A stretch of DNA of 64,000 bases from Hyphomicrobium_B sp001006785 (GTDB lineage: Bacteria > Pseudomonadota > Alphaproteobacteria > Rhizobiales > Hyphomicrobiaceae): positions 1,871,437-1,935,436 of the forward strand of contig NZ_CDHO01000003.1 of NCBI RefSeq assembly GCF_001006785.1, read 5' to 3'. Of the stretch, positions 61,211 to 64,000 are shown piece after piece (the first letter of the stretch is position 1; every line of letters begins with the position of its first letter). Both the position numbers and the translations under genes were made by a program. The notes under the pieces are model-generated. The model searched no databases. It saw only the letters and a program-made list of their open reading frames with translations, and was not told the DNA's origin.

Positions 61211-61901
61211 GCGTGGTGAGGATCTCAGCCGTATCCATCCGCTTGCGGTAATCAGGATCGATGAACCGCGCCTTCACCAGTCCATCCTGTCCCACGATAA
61301 ACGTGGCGGGGATCGGAAGCGTCCAATGAGTGTTACCCTGAAAGGTCGAGAAGTCCCATCCCGCAGCCGTCATAGCGCGCCGCTTTTCGTCACTTACTAG
61401 GAACGCTAGGTTGAGCGTCAACGCGTACCCGTTGTCCATATCCGAGAGAATAGGGAAGGTATCTCTTCCTCCTGCGGTCAATTCAGCGTTGAAATGCTCG
61501 CTTTCCGGGGTGATCGCAACGAGCTCTGAGCCGAGTGACTTCACCTCGCTGTAGATCGCTGCGAGGGCCTGCGCATTGATCCGGCAATATGGACACCAGT
61601 GCCCGCGATGAAAGGCGATGACCAAGGGGCCATTTGCAATCAAGTCATCGAGGGTTTGAAGCCGGCCTTTTTGATCCGGCATCATGAAGCTCGGCAGCGG
61701 CTCACCCGGCTTCGGAGCGTTTTCGCCAACTCCCGTCGCCTTTAAATGTTCGATCATTCGATCGACGACGTCTGCGAAATCCGGGCTAAGCTTACGGACG
61801 TCATTGGCGAAGGCTTCGAGCCTTGCCGTCAACGGGGCTTGCATATTCTGGCAACGGACCGTGCAATCCTGTAGGGCTTCCGAAAGCGTCTTCTCGGCCA
61901 T
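61191..61901 (-). CDS. Peroxiredoxin-like (AhpC/TSA fold) protein, copy 2
   Basis: A 236-residue protein: a helical N-terminal ~70 residues, then an AhpC/TSA thioredoxin fold with GHWCPYCR. The CxxC rather than the usual PxxxTxxC places it in the peroxiredoxin-like family of redox proteins. Start MAEKTLSEAL at 61901; the longer frame to 62090 overlaps the neighbour and is not homologous to it. Tandem paralogue of the next gene upstream. Confidence 0.88.
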   Translation of the reverse strand: MAEKTLSEALQDCTVRCQNMQAPLTARLEAFANDVRKLSPDFADVVDRMIEHLKATGVGENAPKPGEPLPSFMMPDQKGRLQTLDDLIANGPLVIAFHRGHWCPYCRINAQALAAIYSEVKSLGSELVAITPESEHFNAELTAGGRDTFPILSDMDNGYALTLNLAFLVSDEKRRAMTAAGWDFSTFQGNTHWTLPIPATFIVGQDGLVKARFIDPDYRKRMDTAEILTTLKRLAN

Positions 61902-61980
61902 TCTGGAGGCTCCGGGCTCGAGGAGGATTAAGGTCCAATCCTTGTCCGCTCCGCGAATGTAGTTCGGATTGATCGGAGTC

Positions 61981-62688
61981 TCAACGGCGGGAAGACGAAC
62001 TCTTGATTGCCGCCAGGATCTCGTCAATTTCCATGCGCCTACGAAAGTCGGGGTCGACGAAGCGAGCCAGAATTCGCGTATCGTTGGCAATCACAAACGT
62101 CGCCGGCACAGGCAGGAACCATCCGTCGTTGCCGTGAAACGCGTCAAGGTGATAGCCGCGCCCCTTCATCAGGGTCTTAAGGTTCTCGCCTACCCAGGCC
62201 ACAAGCCCGAGCGATAGTGCGTAGCCACTATCGATGTCAGTCAGGATGCGGATCGTATCCTGCGTTGCACGTCGCAGATCGTCCGTGAATTGCTGCCGGT
62301 CGGGGATGATTGACACAACCTCGGCGCCGGCTTGCGCGATCTCGTCATGGTGCTCTGCAATCGTCTTGAGCGTGATCCGGCAGAAGGGACACCAATGACC
62401 CCGGTTGAAACTCAAAACGATGGGACCTTTGGACGTCAGTTCTTCCAGACTGACGAGCGCTCCCGATCTGTCGGGCAGAAGGAATGGGGGCATTTCATCC
62501 CCGAGAGCGGGCGCTGCGCTGCCGACCTCACCAGAATATAGTCTCGCGACGAGGTCGTCATAGGCGTCAGCGAAAGGGAAGTTCAGTTCGCGAAGCTTGC
62601 TTGCATACGCGGCCAGCCTGGTATTCAGAGGCGCATCCATCGCGCAGACGTCCGCGAAAGCTTCTGCAAGGGTCTCTATGCGCGTCAA
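61981..62688 (-). CDS. Peroxiredoxin-like (AhpC/TSA fold) protein, copy 1
   Basis: A 235-residue paralogue of the neighbour with the same plan: helical N-terminus (FADVCAMDAPLNTRLAAYAS), then FNRGHWCPFCRITLKTIAEH with CxxC, and a closing LARFVDPDFRRRMEIDEIL. Start is a TTG at 62688. The 79-nt gap suggests the two are one transcript. Confidence 0.87.
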   Translation of the reverse strand: MTRIETLAEAFADVCAMDAPLNTRLAAYASKLRELNFPFADAYDDLVARLYSGEVGSAAPALGDEMPPFLLPDRSGALVSLEELTSKGPIVLSFNRGHWCPFCRITLKTIAEHHDEIAQAGAEVVSIIPDRQQFTDDLRRATQDTIRILTDIDSGYALSLGLVAWVGENLKTLMKGRGYHLDAFHGNDGWFLPVPATFVIANDTRILARFVDPDFRRRMEIDEILAAIKSSSSRR

Positions 62689-62889
62689 AGGCTAATTCCT
62701 CTATTCCTTTTTGACCGGGGAAGTCCGGCTCCGCTCGACCGCCTCCCGGATCTATACTGCGCCAGCGACGTGTCACGCGCCAATGCTCCCTGAGCGCTGT
62801 TTCCATAGGGAGCGGCTATTTCCATCCACAGGCTAAAAGCGTCGGTCGCTAACCAACCGGATAAAGATAGCCGCCGAAACAGCCGTCGG

Positions 62890-63105
62890 ATCAGCCGTAT
62901 CCGGACAGGAAGTCGGAAGAGTTTCTGTTCGCCGGCCGAGGCAACGCAAACTGCCGACTAACCACTCGCCAGTATGCCGGCTTTTACTGGAGTGGGGGCG
63001 GGTGTTGGGCTCGATCCCGTCAAGTTCGCCACGCACTCACTGCGGCGAACCAAGGCCGTGCTGATCTATCGCTGAACAGGCAACCTTCGCGCGGTCAGAG
63101 AATAA
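62890..63105 (+). pseudogene. Decayed tyrosine recombinase (phage-type integrase) C-terminus
   Basis: Plus-strand translation gives EEFLFAGRGNANCRLTTRQY in one frame, and GLDPVKFATHSLRRTKAVLI followed by YR-stop-TGNLRAV in another. This is the C-terminal catalytic region of an integrase family (HSLRRTK carries the catalytic Arg). It is broken by at least one frameshift near 62980 and a TGA at 63073-63075, and lacks the final GHTKIESTVRYL. It lies beside the 3' end of tRNA-Leu, the classic integration site. The rest of the 62689-63321 gap shows no gene. Confidence 0.85.
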
Positions 63106-63321
63106 GCGCTGCTAGATCCAGCATAGAAATGAAGGAGGTGGACGAGGCACAAAAAGGACTAAAAAAATTTCGCTGAAAACCGAATGCGGACGGGGATAGG
63201 TTCGAACAAAATGTGACGAACTTCCCGGACACAAACGGTTGGAAAGAGCGCTTCGTCGAAGCGAAGCTTGAACTAGGCCGTCAATAAAACGACGGACCTA
63301 GCGATGATGGCTAAATTATGG

Positions 63322-63407
63322 TGGTGCCCAGAAGAGGACTCGAACCTCCACGCCTTGTGAGCGCTGCTACCTGAAAGCAGTGCGTCTACCAATTCCGCCA
63401 TCTGGGC
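63322..63407 (-). tRNA. tRNA-Leu (anticodon CAG)
   Basis: 86 nt on the minus strand starting GCCCAGATGGCGGAATTGG and ending TTCTGGGCACCA, so CCA is encoded. The anticodon stem CTGCT/AGCAG encloses the loop TTCAGGT with anticodon CAG. The long variable arm (GCGCTCACAAGGCGT) is typical of leucine tRNAs. T-arm GGTTCGAGTCC intact. Confidence 0.97.
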
Positions 63408-63574
63408 CTGGGGTGTCACGTAAATTGTGTGAACGCGGAAGTCAATTGCGCCGGGCGGTCGCTCCGCAGCGCGACGCAAATTCTCAGCCGGAAGTTGATC
63501 CGTCGGCTTCACAGCGCCGCTTCGGCCCGGTAGACCGTCCAGAGACGCGCTCTGCGGCGAAATCGAGGTGAGAC

Positions 63575-64000
63575 ATGGCGGCAACCGGCAAACTTGCGAC
63601 GGTCTTCGGAGGATCCGGGTTCGTCGGACGTCAGATCGTCTGGAGCCTGGCGCACCGCGACTATCGCGTCCGCGCCGCCGTCCGCAGGCCAGATCTCGCG
63701 GGCTATCTGCAACCCATGGGCGTCGTGGGACAGGTTTTCGGCGTGCAGGCCAATCTTAGGTTTGCGGATTCTGTCGTGCGCGCCGTCGAAGGCGCCGAAA
63801 CCGTCGTCAATTCCGTCGGCATCCTGGCGCCGACAGGAGCCCAGACGTTCCAGGACGTTCACGTCGAAGGCGCCCGCCGCATCGCCAAGGCGGCGCGGGA
63901 AGCGGGCGTTCAGCGGCTCCGCCATATCTCGGCGATAGGCGCGAACAAGAACTCGAATTCGAAATACGCGGTGAGCAAGGCCGAGGGCGAAGCGGCCGTG
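63575..64000 (+). CDS. NDUFA9-like NAD(P)-binding protein (C-terminus cut by window edge)
   Basis: 142 visible residues of an atypical short-chain dehydrogenase: N-terminal ATVFGGSGFVGRQIVWSLAH with GxxGxxG, then VNSVGILAPTGAQTFQDVHV and RHISAIGANKNSNSKYAVSK. This matches the complex I NDUFA9 subunit family of alphaproteobacteria. Start ATG 63575 with GAGGTGAG upstream. Confidence 0.9.
   Translation, partial: MAATGKLATVFGGSGFVGRQIVWSLAHRDYRVRAAVRRPDLAGYLQPMGVVGQVFGVQANLRFADSVVRAVEGAETVVNSVGILAPTGAQTFQDVHVEGARRIAKAAREAGVQRLRHISAIGANKNSNSKYAVSKAEGEAAV

Noticed and set aside
63322..63360. A search by eye for a second copy of the tRNA-Leu 3' end as the distal attachment site
   Set aside because: Only short, chance matches (for example TGCCCAG) were seen in the window; no attachment repeat can be claimed.
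63273..63584. A short minus-strand ORF containing MAELVDALLSGSSAHKAWRF
   Set aside because: This is the translation of tRNA-Leu, a common false gene call.

Overview
The window is about 60% GC and densely coded. Gene content points to an alphaproteobacterium of the order Hyphomicrobiales, most like Hyphomicrobium or a close relative. The pointers are a suf operon headed by an IscR-type regulator, a usg-family gene, the DUF1285/MoxR/DUF58/DUF4159 cluster, a HWE/HisKA_2-type kinase, a bactofilin, and dispersed palindromic repeats typical of the group. The genus is inferred; the class is secure.

Layout. 1-3.9 kb (minus): a cut-off secreted protein, three small membrane proteins and thiC behind a TPP riboswitch. 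4.2-13.9 kb (minus): a probable operon running from a MoxR ATPase through DUF58, DUF4159 and VWA-like membrane proteins to a degenerate 6PGDH/HIBADH-like protein and a DUF4332 protein. 14-29.5 kb: housekeeping and envelope genes, including a cold-shock protein, a histidine kinase, an ECF sigma factor with its DUF4142 and cupredoxin cluster, usg, MarC, GNAT, bactofilin, Bcp, a giant AsmA/DUF3971 protein, TyrS, AnmK and an alpha/beta hydrolase. 29.7-37.3 kb (plus): the complete suf Fe-S assembly operon, whose first gene is an in-frame fusion of an IscR-like regulator to a cysteine desulfurase, preceded by an Irr/ICE-like box. 37.4-48.7 kb: DEAD-box helicase, aquaporin, desaturase, ParE, PanC and PutA. 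48.9-63.1 kb looks accessory: an MFS transporter, an arsenic resistance operon (arsR, a truncated arsC-like remnant, acr3, arsC, arsH), DUF302 plus patatin, a secreted metalloprotease with a small secreted partner, MFS plus cupin, a 3-hydroxybutyrate-dehydrogenase-like SDR, LysR and two tandem peroxiredoxin-like genes. It ends at a decayed tyrosine recombinase beside tRNA-Leu(CAG). The last gene, NDUFA9-like, runs off the window.

Most striking points: (1) the IscR-desulfurase fusion with a possible internal start; (2) a GC-rich palindromic repeat inserted in frame in thiC, with a related repeat block between sufB and sufC; (3) the same bipartite motif, GGAAC-N17-ATCCAAT, in front of the ECF sigma gene and its neighbour DUF4142; (4) a dehydrogenase-like protein that has lost both a cofactor glycine and the catalytic lysine; (5) the remnant integrase at tRNA-Leu and the truncated ars gene, which mark past mobility. 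No CRISPR array, rRNA or intact insertion sequence was seen.
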